33,929 bases of DNA from Kocuria rosea subsp. polaris (GTDB lineage Bacteria; Actinomycetota; Actinomycetes; Actinomycetales; Micrococcaceae). Below, piece by piece: positions 7,233-14,486 of the stretch. The stretch is taken from positions 1 through 33,929 of the forward strand of contig MLDA01000028.1 in the NCBI GenBank assembly GCA_023896275.1, read 5' to 3'. How positions within the stretch are numbered: the first letter of the stretch is position 1; each line of letters begins with the position of its first letter. The translations under genes and the position numbers were made by a program. Under the pieces are notes generated by a model. It made no database searches, had not been told where the DNA came from, and saw only the letters and a list, made by a program, of their open reading frames with translations.

Positions 7233-8672
7233 ATGCAGCATTTCGACCTGATCATCGTCGGCACCGGCTCCGGCAATTCGATCCTCGATGAGCGCTTCCG
7301 CGGCAAGAAGGTCGCCCTGATCGAGCGCGACAAGTTCGGCGGCACCTGCCTGAACGTCGGCTGCATCCCCACCAAGATGCTCGTCTTCACGGCGGACGTC
7401 GCGTCCACGCCTGCCCGCTCGTCCCGTCTCGGCGTCGACGAGACCCTCGACAACGTGCGCTGGTCCGACATCCGCGATCGCATCTTTGCCGACCGGATCG
7501 ACCCGATCGCCGCCGGCGGCCGCGACTACCGCATGAACCACGAGGACAACGCGAACGTCACCGTTCTCCTCGGCGACGCCCGCTTCACCGGGCCCAAGCA
7601 GCTCGCGATCACGCCGAACGACGGCGGCACCCCCGTGACCATCGCGGGGGACGAGATCGTCCTGGCCGCCGGCGGCCGCCCCTCCCTTCCGGACATCGAG
7701 GGCCTGGCCGACGTCGACTTCCACACAAGCGACACCGTCATGCGACTCGAGCAGCTGCCCGCCTCGATGACGATCCTCGGCAGCGGCTTCATCGCCGCCG
7801 AGTTCGCGCACGTGTTCGCCGCGCTCGGCGTGGCCGTCACGCTCGTCGCCCGCTCCGGCGCGCTGCTGCGCGCCCAGGACGCGGAGGTCTCCGCGCGCTT
7901 CACCGAGATCGCGCGCGACTCCTGGGACGTCCGGCTCAACACCTCGACCCGCCGGGTGGAGCAGCACGACGGCGGCGTCCGCCTGCACGTCGAATCCCCC
8001 GACGGCGCCGGCACCATCGACTCCGAGGTCCTCCTCGTCGCGACGGGTCGCACCCCGAACACGGACCAGCTGGACGTGGCCGCGGGCGGCCTCGAGACAG
8101 ACGACGCGGGGCTGCTGAAGGTCGACGAATACCAGCGCGCAGTGGTCGGCGGCACCCGCGGCGAGAACGGAGCGGTAGCGGGCGGCGCCGTCGTGCCGGG
8201 CGTGTGGGCGCTCGGCGACATCTGCTCGCCATACCAGCTCAAGCACGTGGCCAACCACGAACAGCGCGTGGTCCAGCACAACCTGGTGGAACCGGAGCTC
8301 GTGGAAAGTGACCACCGGTTCGTGCCGCACGCGGTGTTCAGCTCGCCACAGGTCGCGTCGGTGGGGCTGACGGAGGAGCAGGCGCGGGAGCGCGGACTGG
8401 AGATCTCGGTGGCGCGGCAGGACTATGGCGGCATCGCCTACGGCTGGGCGATGGAGGACACCACGGGCTTCGCAAAGCTCATCGCGGACAAGCACACCGG
8501 GCTGCTGGTCGGCGCGCACATCATCGGACCGCAAGCCTCGAGCCTGCTCCAGCCGCTCATCCAGGCGATGAGCTTCGGCCAGCCGGTGAAGAACTTGGCG
8601 CGCGGCCAGTACTGGATCCACCCGTCATTGCCGGAGCTCATCGAGAACGCGCTGCTGCAGCTGGACGCCTAG
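7233..8672 (+). CDS. mtr: Mycothione reductase
   Basis: A 479-residue flavoprotein disulfide reductase that reduces mycothiol disulfide with NADPH, maintaining the cytosolic thiol pool of actinobacteria. It has the FAD-binding G-T-G-S-G-N (10-15), the redox-active pair C39-x4-C44 in G-G-T-C-L-N-V-G-C, an NADPH-binding G-S-G-F-I-A-A-E, the second FAD motif W-A-L-G-D-I, and the C-terminal catalytic H463-P-x3-E468. The sequence G-Q-Y-W-I-H-P before the end is typical of Mtr rather than lipoamide or glutathione reductases. AGAGGA lies 6 nt before the ATG at 7233. The stop codon overlaps by 4 bp the stop of the convergent gene. It is good evidence that the host makes mycothiol. Confidence 0.95.
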   Translation: MQHFDLIIVGTGSGNSILDERFRGKKVALIERDKFGGTCLNVGCIPTKMLVFTADVASTPARSSRLGVDETLDNVRWSDIRDRIFADRIDPIAAGGRDYRMNHEDNANVTVLLGDARFTGPKQLAITPNDGGTPVTIAGDEIVLAAGGRPSLPDIEGLADVDFHTSDTVMRLEQLPASMTILGSGFIAAEFAHVFAALGVAVTLVARSGALLRAQDAEVSARFTEIARDSWDVRLNTSTRRVEQHDGGVRLHVESPDGAGTIDSEVLLVATGRTPNTDQLDVAAGGLETDDAGLLKVDEYQRAVVGGTRGENGAVAGGAVVPGVWALGDICSPYQLKHVANHEQRVVQHNLVEPELVESDHRFVPHAVFSSPQVASVGLTEEQARERGLEISVARQDYGGIAYGWAMEDTTGFAKLIADKHTGLLVGAHIIGPQASSLLQPLIQAMSFGQPVKNLARGQYWIHPSLPELIENALLQLDA

Positions 8673-8944
8673 GTCCTGCGCTTCCACATCCGCAGGAGCA
8701 GATGAACGAGAGCGCCGAGGAGCATCCAGCCGAGTACGAACAGCCAGCCGACGTCGAAGACGGTCAGGGCCAGCACCACGACGACGAACCAGATGGCCGG
8801 CCAGGCGATCAGCTCCCAACGGCTCTGCTCCTCGTCGCTCCCGGACTCCCGGTATTCTCGCTCATCGACTTTCTTCATCGGCTGGATCATGGTCCGTTCA
8901 TTCTCTCCGGGGTCGCTCGGGACCGTGCCGCTGTGGACGGTCAT
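8669..8944 (-). CDS. Small two-helix membrane protein
   Basis: A 91-residue protein with a charged N-terminal half (E-R-E-Y-R-E-S-G-S-D-E-E) and two closely spaced hydrophobic helices (~45-64 and ~67-86), ending in W-K-R-R-T, so both termini probably face the cytosol. No family is recognised. The ATG at 8944 directly abuts the stop of the Nudix gene (TGA-ATG), suggesting co-translation. An internal ATG at 8890 would give a 73-residue protein and is a real alternative. The last 4 bases overlap the mycothione reductase stop on the other strand. Confidence 0.7.
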   Translation of the reverse strand: MTVHSGTVPSDPGENERTMIQPMKKVDEREYRESGSDEEQSRWELIAWPAIWFVVVVLALTVFDVGWLFVLGWMLLGALVHLLLRMWKRRT

Positions 8945-9769
8945 TCAGAACTCGCGCTCGTAGGACCAGGGCAGGTCGGTGATATCGAGCCGGTGCACGC
9001 CACCCGCCGGCGCCTCGACAGGCGGGCGCGAGGTGCGGTCCGTGGCGGCGAACTCGTCCTGCCAGTGCTCGTCGCCGTGCCAGAGCACGTACTTCCGGGC
9101 ATCCTCGGCATGCTGCTGGCTGCGGAACGACTCGAACTCGACGCCGACGCACCTTTCGCCCTGCGCCGCTGCCGCCGCGACGGCGTCGGACACCGTGGGT
9201 GCTCCGCCGTTGGCACCGGCGAGCGTCGCGAGTCCATGCAGAGTCACCCACGTCGGCGGCACGAGCAGCATCCGGCCGTCGCCGTGGCGGGCCAGTGCCT
9301 CCGCCGGCGTCATCCACTCGGCCTCGGCGTGCTCGCCGGGGCTGAGCCGGACGGGGGCGTCCGCGCCCTCCGCGATCGGTGCCAGAAAATACCAGGCGCG
9401 CATCCGCTTCGGGGCCTGCGCCGGCGGCACCCAGCACGTCGTCGGGATGAGGCGTGCGGGCTCCAGGGCCAGCCCGGTCTCCTCCGCCGTCTCGCGGACG
9501 GCCGCGAGCCGCGCGGCGGCGCGCAGCCCGGCCGGCACGTCCGCGACGGGGACGTCGGCCCCCCAGGAGGCGGCGTCGTCGTGCCGAAACTGCTCCGGGG
9601 TGTCCTCGGGGTCGACGTAGCCGCCAGGAAACACCCAAGCGCCCGCGAACGAGCCGCGGTCCAGCCGCCGCAGCATGAGCACCTCGAGCCCTGCGGGCCC
9701 GTCACGCACCACGACGGCGCTGGCGGCGTCACCGTCGACGCGTGCCGGCGCTGAGAAATCTTTCGTCAT
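8945..9769 (-). CDS. Nudix hydrolase with expanded Nudix box (NUDT19-like)
   Basis: A 274-residue Nudix protein. The box opens with W-V-F-P-G-G50-Y-V-D-P-E55 and closes with R92-E-T-A-E96-E97-T-G-L. Between the two parts there are about 29 extra residues compared with the standard G-x5-E-x7-R-E-U-x-E-E-x-G-U. This kind of insertion is known in the NUDT19/RP2p-like group, some of which hydrolyse CoA or acyl-CoA derivatives. The substrate here is not known. The ATG at 9769 is preceded by GCAGGAGG and a TAGCAT -10 box (9791-9786). It is probably co-transcribed with the small membrane protein at 8669-8944. Confidence 0.88.
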   Translation of the reverse strand: MTKDFSAPARVDGDAASAVVVRDGPAGLEVLMLRRLDRGSFAGAWVFPGGYVDPEDTPEQFRHDDAASWGADVPVADVPAGLRAAARLAAVRETAEETGLALEPARLIPTTCWVPPAQAPKRMRAWYFLAPIAEGADAPVRLSPGEHAEAEWMTPAEALARHGDGRMLLVPPTWVTLHGLATLAGANGGAPTVSDAVAAAAAQGERCVGVEFESFRSQQHAEDARKYVLWHGDEHWQDEFAATDRTSRPPVEAPAGGVHRLDITDLPWSYEREF

Positions 9770-9805
9770 CTGGCCTCCTGCTGGAATGCTAGCGCGGCGG
9801 GGTGC

Positions 9806-9837
9806 GTTGTACGAGGCGCAAAGCTTGAATCTACAAC
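9806..9837. promoter_or_regulatory. Inverted repeat GTTGTA-N20-TACAAC in divergent promoter region
   Basis: Six-base arms at 9806-9811 and 9832-9837 lie between the divergent Nudix and NAD(P)-binding genes. TTGTAC within the left arm could be a -35 for the rightward gene. The arms are short, so this is only a candidate regulatory site. Confidence 0.3.
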
Positions 9838-9853
9838 TAATGAGGAGCTGTTC

Positions 9854-10456
9854 ATGAAGATCGCAGTCTACGGAGCCACCGGCATGGTCGGAAGCCAGAT
9901 CGTCGCCGAGGCCCTGAATCGCGGCCACGAGGTCACGGCCGTCTCGCGCAGCGGCGCCGAGGTGCCCGGCGCCGCGTCCTTCACCGCGGAGCTCGGCGAC
10001 CTCGCCGCGTACCGCGAGCTGGGAGCGAGCCACGACGTCGTCGTGCTGTCCGTGCCGACCCCGCGCGACGGCGGCGACCACGCCCCCATCCGCGAGGCGC
10101 ACGAGGCGATCGCCGAGACGCTGATCCCGGCCCGCGTGTTCGTGGTCGGCGGCGCCGGCGCGCTCGAGGTCGACGGCGTGCAGCTGCGCAACACCGACGG
10201 CTTCCCGGAGGCCTACAAGCCCGAGGCCGACAGCTTCGCCGAGATCCTGAACTACTACCAGGACTCCTCGGGCGTGAACTGGACGATGCTGGCCCCGGCT
10301 CCGATGATCGCCCCCGGCGAGCGCACGGGCGAGTACAAGGTCGGCGTGAACTCCCCCGTCGGCGACTCCGTCTCCACCCAGGACTTCGCCGTCGCCGTGC
10401 TCGACGAGCTGGAGACTCCGAAGAACGAGAACCGCCGCTTCACCGTCGCCAACTAG
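9854..10456 (+). CDS. NAD(P)H-binding atypical SDR-family protein
   Basis: A 200-residue Rossmann protein beginning M-K-I-A-V-Y-G-A-T-G-M-V-G-S, with the G-x-x-G-x-x-G dinucleotide motif at residues 7-13 as in the NmrA/SDR-a5 group. It lacks the Tyr-x3-Lys active site of classical short-chain dehydrogenases and is about the size of the small NAD(P)-binding members. Its substrate is unknown; relatives are thought to sense or use NAD(P)H in redox responses. GAGGAG precedes the ATG at 7 nt. A strong terminator follows. The gene diverges from the Nudix gene across an 84-bp spacer. Confidence 0.85.
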   Translation: MKIAVYGATGMVGSQIVAEALNRGHEVTAVSRSGAEVPGAASFTAELGDLAAYRELGASHDVVVLSVPTPRDGGDHAPIREAHEAIAETLIPARVFVVGGAGALEVDGVQLRNTDGFPEAYKPEADSFAEILNYYQDSSGVNWTMLAPAPMIAPGERTGEYKVGVNSPVGDSVSTQDFAVAVLDELETPKNENRRFTVAN

Positions 10457-10473
10457 TCCGGCACCGGCTCGCT

Positions 10474-10540
10474 AAAGCCCGGGCCGTTCGTCTCGACCGA
10501 CACCTCCGGTGTTGGGCGACGCGGACGGCCCGGGCTTTTT
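10474..10540 (+). terminator. Rho-independent-type terminator
   Basis: The 14-base arms 10474-10487 (AAAGCCCGGGCCGT) and 10525-10538 pair perfectly and end in a run of five T. The loop is long (37 nt). It lies just after the stop of the NAD(P)-binding gene. The A-run on the left could let it work in the other direction too. Confidence 0.8.
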
Positions 10541-10592
10541 CGCTGGGAAGCTACTGGCCCGCCCACCCCTCGTCTCATCGATCCGGCGCGGC

Positions 10593-10598
10593 TAACAT
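10593..10598 (+). promoter_or_regulatory. Leaderless -10 box (TAACAT) of the AHSA1 gene
   Basis: TAACAT ends 7 nt before the ATG at 10606. Another in-frame ATG at 10597 falls inside the box and so would not be on the transcript, which decides the start in favour of 10606. Confidence 0.45.
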
Positions 10599-10605
10599 GG
10601 GCGGC

Positions 10606-11070
10606 ATGCGGGTAGATACGTCATCTCGGCTCATCAGCGCGGACGCGCGCGCCGTCTTTACCGCGTTCGCGGACGCCGACCTCTTTCTCGCGTGGCTTCC
10701 GCCGGCGGGAATGACCGGCCGCCTCGACCGCTTCGACCCCCGCCCCGGCGGCGGTTTCCGCATGGTGCTCACCTACGACGAGGCGCCGGCAGGCGGGGGC
10801 AAGGCGGGCGACGGGACGGACGTCGTGGAGGCGCGCATCGCAGAGTTCGATGCGCCGCGACGGATCGTCTGGGAGGTCGAGTTCCCGTCCGATGATCCCG
10901 CGGCCTCCGGAGTCATGACAATGGTCTGGACCCTCACCCCGGACGACGGCGGCACCCGCGTGTCCGTCGAGGCTTCCGGCGTGCCCGACGCCATCTCGCC
11001 CGAGGCGCACGCCGCGGGGCTGGCCTCCTCGCTGGCGAACCTCGCGGCCGTCGTCGAACGGCCCGCCTGA
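10606..11070 (+). CDS. SRPBCC (AHSA1-type) domain protein
   Basis: A 154-residue single-domain protein of the START/Bet v1-like SRPBCC superfamily, AHSA1 branch: A-D-A-R-A-V-F-T-A-F-A-D near the start, F-x-W-L-P-P after it, a P-G-G-G-F-R strand, R-I-V-W-E-V-E-F, and T-x-V-S-V-E-A near the end. These proteins bind hydrophobic ligands in a deep cavity; the ligand here is unknown. The start at 10606 is preferred over 10597 because a TAACAT box is positioned for a leaderless transcript. A long inverted repeat follows the stop. The double-AHSA1 gene at 13394 is a distant relative. Confidence 0.85.
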   Translation: MRVDTSSRLISADARAVFTAFADADLFLAWLPPAGMTGRLDRFDPRPGGGFRMVLTYDEAPAGGGKAGDGTDVVEARIAEFDAPRRIVWEVEFPSDDPAASGVMTMVWTLTPDDGGTRVSVEASGVPDAISPEAHAAGLASSLANLAAVVERPA

Positions 11071-11100
11071 GCCGGGCTTCCGCGCATAAGCCACACAAAA

Positions 11101-11158
11101 GCCTGGCCTGTTGACCTGAGCCAAGACATCACGTCAGGCTCAGGTCAACAGGTCAGGC
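11101..11158. terminator. Bidirectional terminator-like inverted repeat
   Basis: The 22-base arms 11101-11122 and 11137-11158 pair with a single mismatch around a 14-nt loop. A run of A precedes the left arm (CACAAAA) and GTTTG follows the right arm. It lies between the convergent AHSA1 and lipoprotein genes, the expected place for a shared terminator. Confidence 0.75.
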
Positions 11159-11196
11159 TGTTTGGGCTAGTCCCGTACGGCGCGACCCGCGCGTCG

Positions 11197-11946
11197 CTAG
11201 CCTCCGAAGCCGACCGGAACCGCGACGACCTGTTCCAGGCTGCCGTCCATGGCGCTGTAGGTCAGGAACAGGACGGCGCCCTGCCCCGAACCGGGGTCAG
11301 TGAAGGCGATGTCTCCGGAGAACGGTCCAAGATCGGGTCCGCCGCTGCCCGTGACCGGCTCCTGCCCGAGCACGCCACCGTCGGGTCCGCGGACCTGCAC
11401 CACCACATTGCCCTCGAAGGCGACCGCCTCGCCGCCGACCGCCACGGGTGAGGCGATCGCCTCGCCCGACGCCGGCACGGCGACCTGGATGTCAGGGGTC
11501 GTGGAGCCGATGACGTACCAGGCGTCGTCGGACATCTGCCGGACGAGGACCGTGGTGACGCGGTTGCCGCCGGTCGCGACCTCGAACTCACCCGACCTGC
11601 TGTCGCCCTGCATGTAGTCGGAAATCTCCGGGTCGGTGAACCCCGCATAGTCGGCGGTGAAGCCGCCTACCGCCGACTCGGGATCGACGAACCCGCTCTC
11701 GCCGGGGGCGGGATAGACGACGGTCGCCGCCTCCCCCACAGGGAGCGATGCGGACGGCGCGTCCGACGGCGTCGCGCTCGGCGGAGGGGTCGCCGTCGCG
11801 GACGGCGAGCCCGGCGCCGTGCTCTCCGCAGGGGGTGAACCGGTGCCGGTCGGGTCACTCGGGTCGCCCGGGCTGCACGCACCGAGCAGCCCGATACACA
11901 CCGCCGCCAGCGCGGCGGCTCCCGCGCGCATTCTCATCGTCCTCAT
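11197..11946 (-). CDS. Lipoprotein with Gmad2 (immunoglobulin-like) domain
   Basis: A 249-residue secreted lipoprotein. A signal peptide with lipobox L-L-G-A-C24 is followed by a Ser/Thr/Pro/Ala-rich linker (~25-70). A middle region (~70-148) contains D-D-A-W-Y-V-I-G. The C-terminal ~100 residues look like a Gmad2 domain: I-x-V-x-x-P, then S-P-V-A-V-G-G, A-F-E-G-N-V-V-V-Q-V, and D-G-S near the end. Gmad2 occurs in Gram-positive cell-envelope and spore-related proteins; its ligand is unknown. Three close in-frame ATGs exist (11946, 11937, 11931). The last has GAGGA at a suitable distance and could be the true start; the longest form is given. Confidence 0.82.
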   Translation of the reverse strand: MRTMRMRAGAAALAAVCIGLLGACSPGDPSDPTGTGSPPAESTAPGSPSATATPPPSATPSDAPSASLPVGEAATVVYPAPGESGFVDPESAVGGFTADYAGFTDPEISDYMQGDSRSGEFEVATGGNRVTTVLVRQMSDDAWYVIGSTTPDIQVAVPASGEAIASPVAVGGEAVAFEGNVVVQVRGPDGGVLGQEPVTGSGGPDLGPFSGDIAFTDPGSGQGAVLFLTYSAMDGSLEQVVAVPVGFGG

Positions 11947-12109
11947 GATTCAAGAAAACCACCGAGCGACCGGAGGCGACAGGGGCGCCCGGCTTCGGTT
12001 CGGCCACGATCCGACGGCGATACGGTCACGCACCCTCCCGCAGCGCGCCCGCCGTCGGACTTTGCCGTAGCACCCGGCTGAAACCCGGGCGAATCCCAGC
12101 CTGCAGGCG

Positions 12110-12115
12110 TAACGT
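12110..12115 (+). promoter_or_regulatory. Leaderless -10 box (TAACGT) of the NAD(P)-binding gene
   Basis: TAACGT is followed by 7 nt and the ATG at 12123. An in-frame GTG at 12114 overlaps the box and cannot be the start if this promoter is used. Confidence 0.45.
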
Positions 12116-12122
12116 GCGAGAC

Positions 12123-12929
12123 ATGGGACCAGCACCGATCGTCGTCACCGGCGGGACAGGAACCCTGGGCCGCGCCGTCGTCTCCGAGCTCGAGCGCCGC
12201 GGGCGCCGCGTCCGCGTGCTCAGCCGCTCCCCCGCGCCCGACACCCTCCCCTCCGGCCGCGAGTGGGCCACAGCGGACCTGCTGGAGGGCGACAGTGCCG
12301 ACGTTGGACGTGCCGTCTCCAGCGCGGAGACGGTCATCCACTGCGCCACGACGCTCAACGGGCCGCGAGACGTGACGGTGGCGCAGCAGGTGATCGCAGC
12401 GTGCGCAGCCGCCGGCGTGCGGCACTTCGTGCTCGTCTCGATCGTCGGGATCGACCGCATCCCCCTGTCCTACTACCGGGGCAAGCTCGAGGTCGAGCGA
12501 CTCGTCGCCGCGTCCGGCGTGCCGGCCACCATTCAGCGCGCTACGCAGTTCCACGACCTCGTCCGCTCCCTGTTCGCGCGGCTGGCACGGCTGCCGGTCC
12601 TGTTGGTGCCGGACATGAACTTCCAGTCGGTCGATGTCGCTGACGTCGCGTCGAGGCTGGCCGACGTCGCCTGCCGCGGACCCCAGGGCCGGGTCGCCGA
12701 CTTCGGCGGACCCCGCATCGACTGCTCGGTCGACATGGCGCGGGAATTCGTGGCCACGTCCGGCCTACGCCGTCCAGTGGTACCGCTGCGCGTGCCGCGG
12801 ATCCTGCAGCGTGGGGCCGTGCGCGAGATCGCCGACGGCGCGAATCTGGTCGGCACCGAGGCACCGCACGGCGAGACGACCTTCGCGGACTACCTGGTGT
12901 CCTCCTCCCACACTCCTCGGCACACGTAA
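12123..12929 (+). CDS. NAD(P)-binding NmrA-like oxidoreductase
   Basis: A 268-residue Rossmann protein starting M-G-P-A-P-I-V-V-T-G-G-T-G-T-L-G, with the extended-SDR dinucleotide motif T-G-G-T-G-x-x-G. H-F-V-L-V-S-I-V-G-I-D and Y-Y-R-G-K-L-E-V-E follow, giving an S...Y-x3-K-like arrangement common in NmrA/YbjT-type atypical SDRs. The C-terminal half has F-Q-S-V-D-V-A-D-V-A, also typical of this group. The substrate is unknown. The start at 12123 is chosen from the leaderless box upstream. A hairpin lies 19 nt after the stop. It is a single gene, upstream of the ArsR/AHSA1 pair. Confidence 0.87.
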   Translation: MGPAPIVVTGGTGTLGRAVVSELERRGRRVRVLSRSPAPDTLPSGREWATADLLEGDSADVGRAVSSAETVIHCATTLNGPRDVTVAQQVIAACAAAGVRHFVLVSIVGIDRIPLSYYRGKLEVERLVAASGVPATIQRATQFHDLVRSLFARLARLPVLLVPDMNFQSVDVADVASRLADVACRGPQGRVADFGGPRIDCSVDMAREFVATSGLRRPVVPLRVPRILQRGAVREIADGANLVGTEAPHGETTFADYLVSSSHTPRHT

Positions 12930-12947
12930 CTCCGCCCCGGCCCCACG

Positions 12948-12975
12948 GGCATCCCTCGAGGCCGCGAGGGGTGCC
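12948..12975 (+). terminator. Hairpin after the NmrA-like gene
   Basis: The 11-base arms 12948-12958 and 12965-12975 pair with one wobble position around a 6-nt loop, followed by the AT-rich sequence ACCATTTATTC. It fits a factor-independent terminator with a weak T-tract. Confidence 0.6.
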
Positions 12976-12998
12976 ACCATTTATTCTCTCCCAACCCC

Positions 12999-13044
12999 TT
13001 GCGCCTCGGCCCCGAGCGGGCGTAACCTACAACCAAATGGTTGT
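12999..13044 (+). promoter_or_regulatory. ArsR promoter and palindromic operator
   Basis: TTGCGC (12999-13004) and TAACCT (13023-13028) with 18-nt spacing form the promoter. Directly after it lies a perfect inverted repeat ACAACCA-AA-TGGTTGT (13029-13044) that covers the expected transcription start and the ATG at 13037. This position fits autorepression by the encoded ArsR protein. Confidence 0.65.
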
Positions 13045-13378
13045 ACATCAGAGATCAAATGCAGAAGTGGACCGGATCTTCCGGGCCCTGGCGGACGCCA
13101 CGCGGAGGGACATCGTGCGGCGGACGCTCACCGGTGAGGCCTCCGTCTCGGAGCTCGCCGGCGACTACGACATGTCTTTCGCGGCGGTCCAGAAACACGT
13201 CGCCACCCTCGAGGCCGCCGGCCTCGTCACCAAATACCCGCGCGGCCGGGAGCGAATGGTCCGCGGAAACCCCGAGAATCTCCGGCAGGTACAGCAGCTG
13301 CTGGCGCACTTCGAGGAGATCTGGCGCTCGCGCGTCGATCGCCTCGATGCGCTCCTGGCCGAGGATCCAACACCGTAG
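13037..13378 (+). CDS. ArsR-family transcriptional regulator
   Basis: A 113-residue winged-helix regulator: D-R-I-F-R-A-L-A-D-A-T-R-R-D-I-V at the start, S-V-S-E-L-A-G then M-S-F-A-A-V-Q-K-H-V-A-T-L-E as the recognition helix, and A-G-L-V-T-K as the wing entry. No metal-binding cysteines are visible, so it is of the metal-independent kind often paired with AHSA1 genes. The ATG at 13037 lies in a perfect palindrome and about 8 nt after the -10 box, so the transcript is nearly leaderless. The AHSA1 gene follows after 15 nt and is almost certainly in the same operon. Confidence 0.9.
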   Translation: MVVHQRSNAEVDRIFRALADATRRDIVRRTLTGEASVSELAGDYDMSFAAVQKHVATLEAAGLVTKYPRGRERMVRGNPENLRQVQQLLAHFEEIWRSRVDRLDALLAEDPTP

Positions 13379-13393
13379 GAGAAAGGCAAGACC

Positions 13394-14389
13394 ATGCCCA
13401 TCACGACCATCGAAAAAGACGTGGACGCCCTCACGCTCACCGTCGTCGCCGACTTCCCCGTGCCCGCGAGGCGCCTGTGGGACGCCTACCAGGACCCACG
13501 CCAGCTCGAGAAGTTCTGGGGTCCGCCCAGCTACCCCGCGACCTTCACCCGCCACGATGCCTACCCCGGCGGGCTGACCACCTACTACATGACCGGCCCC
13601 GAGGGCGACACGCCCGGCGGCTACTGGGAGTGGCTCGCGATCGACGCCCCGAATTCGTTCGAGGTGCTCGACGGATTCCTCACCGACGACGGCGAACCGA
13701 ACCTGGAGATGCCGCGCATCCGCATGACGTTCACGTTCGAGGCCACCGACGCCGGCTCCCGAATGACCACGACCAGCCACTTCGCCTCCCGCGAGAATCT
13801 AGAAGAACTCGTCGCGATGGGCATGCTGGAGGGCATGAAAGAAGCGTTTGGGCAGATCGACGCCGTCGTCGCCGACCTGGAGGCCTTCGCCGCCGGCCGC
13901 GGGACCGACGCGCAGATCCTCTCCGACACGCAGGTGCGCGTCTCCCGGGTGATCCGTGGCGACGTCGAACACGTCTGGACCGCACACAACGATCCGGAGC
14001 TAATCAAGCGCTGGATGCTCGGGCCGGACGGCTGGAGCATGCCCGTCCGCGAGGTCGCGCGCACCGTCGGCGAGACCTATCGCTACGAGTGGGAGAACGA
14101 CGGCGGCGACCAGCGCTTCGGGTTCACCGGCGAGTTGCTCGAGTCCGAGGCCCCGTACCGCGCCGTCACGACGGAGCGCATGCTCGCCGCCGAGGGGGTC
14201 GGCGACGGCGATTTCGGCGCTGCCACGACCCGCAACGAGATGACGTTGACTCCCGTCGAGTCGGGCACGCTCGTCAGCGTCCTGATCACCTACCCCAATG
14301 CGGAGACGCGGGACATGATCCTCGCCACGGGCATGACCGACGGCATGGAGGCGAGCTACGCGCGACTCGAGGCAACCGCGCTCGCCTGA
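13394..14389 (+). CDS. Tandem two-domain AHSA1 (SRPBCC) protein
   Basis: A 331-residue protein made of two AHSA1 domains in a row. Domain 1 spans ~10-160: V-P-A-R-R-L-W-D-A-Y-Q-D, F-W-G-P-P near 40, then T-T-T-S-H-F. Domain 2 spans ~175-330: R-V-S-R-V-I-R-G, V-W-T-A-H-N-D-P-E-L-I-K-R-W, then Y-R-Y-E-W-E-N-D-G-G. Each repeat ends with a similar helix start, M-G-M-L-E-G-M in the first and T-G-M-T-D-G-M in the second, indicating an internal duplication or fusion of the usual ~150-residue protein. GGAGAAAGG precedes the ATG at 13394. It is co-transcribed with the ArsR gene and so probably controlled by it; the ligand is unknown. Confidence 0.9.
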   Translation: MPITTIEKDVDALTLTVVADFPVPARRLWDAYQDPRQLEKFWGPPSYPATFTRHDAYPGGLTTYYMTGPEGDTPGGYWEWLAIDAPNSFEVLDGFLTDDGEPNLEMPRIRMTFTFEATDAGSRMTTTSHFASRENLEELVAMGMLEGMKEAFGQIDAVVADLEAFAAGRGTDAQILSDTQVRVSRVIRGDVEHVWTAHNDPELIKRWMLGPDGWSMPVREVARTVGETYRYEWENDGGDQRFGFTGELLESEAPYRAVTTERMLAAEGVGDGDFGAATTRNEMTLTPVESGTLVSVLITYPNAETRDMILATGMTDGMEASYARLEATALA

Positions 14390-14486
14390 CGCCGCCGGGA
14401 GACGATTCGGCAGCACACAGGAAATTCTGCGATCTGCCGGAAATAATGACGCGCGGGTCTGGATTGTCGTCCTCGGCGATGGCAAG

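Noticed and set aside
7095-8621. Minus-strand open frame opposite mycothione reductase
   Set aside because: Antisense shadow of a conserved flavoprotein gene; no recognisable protein features.
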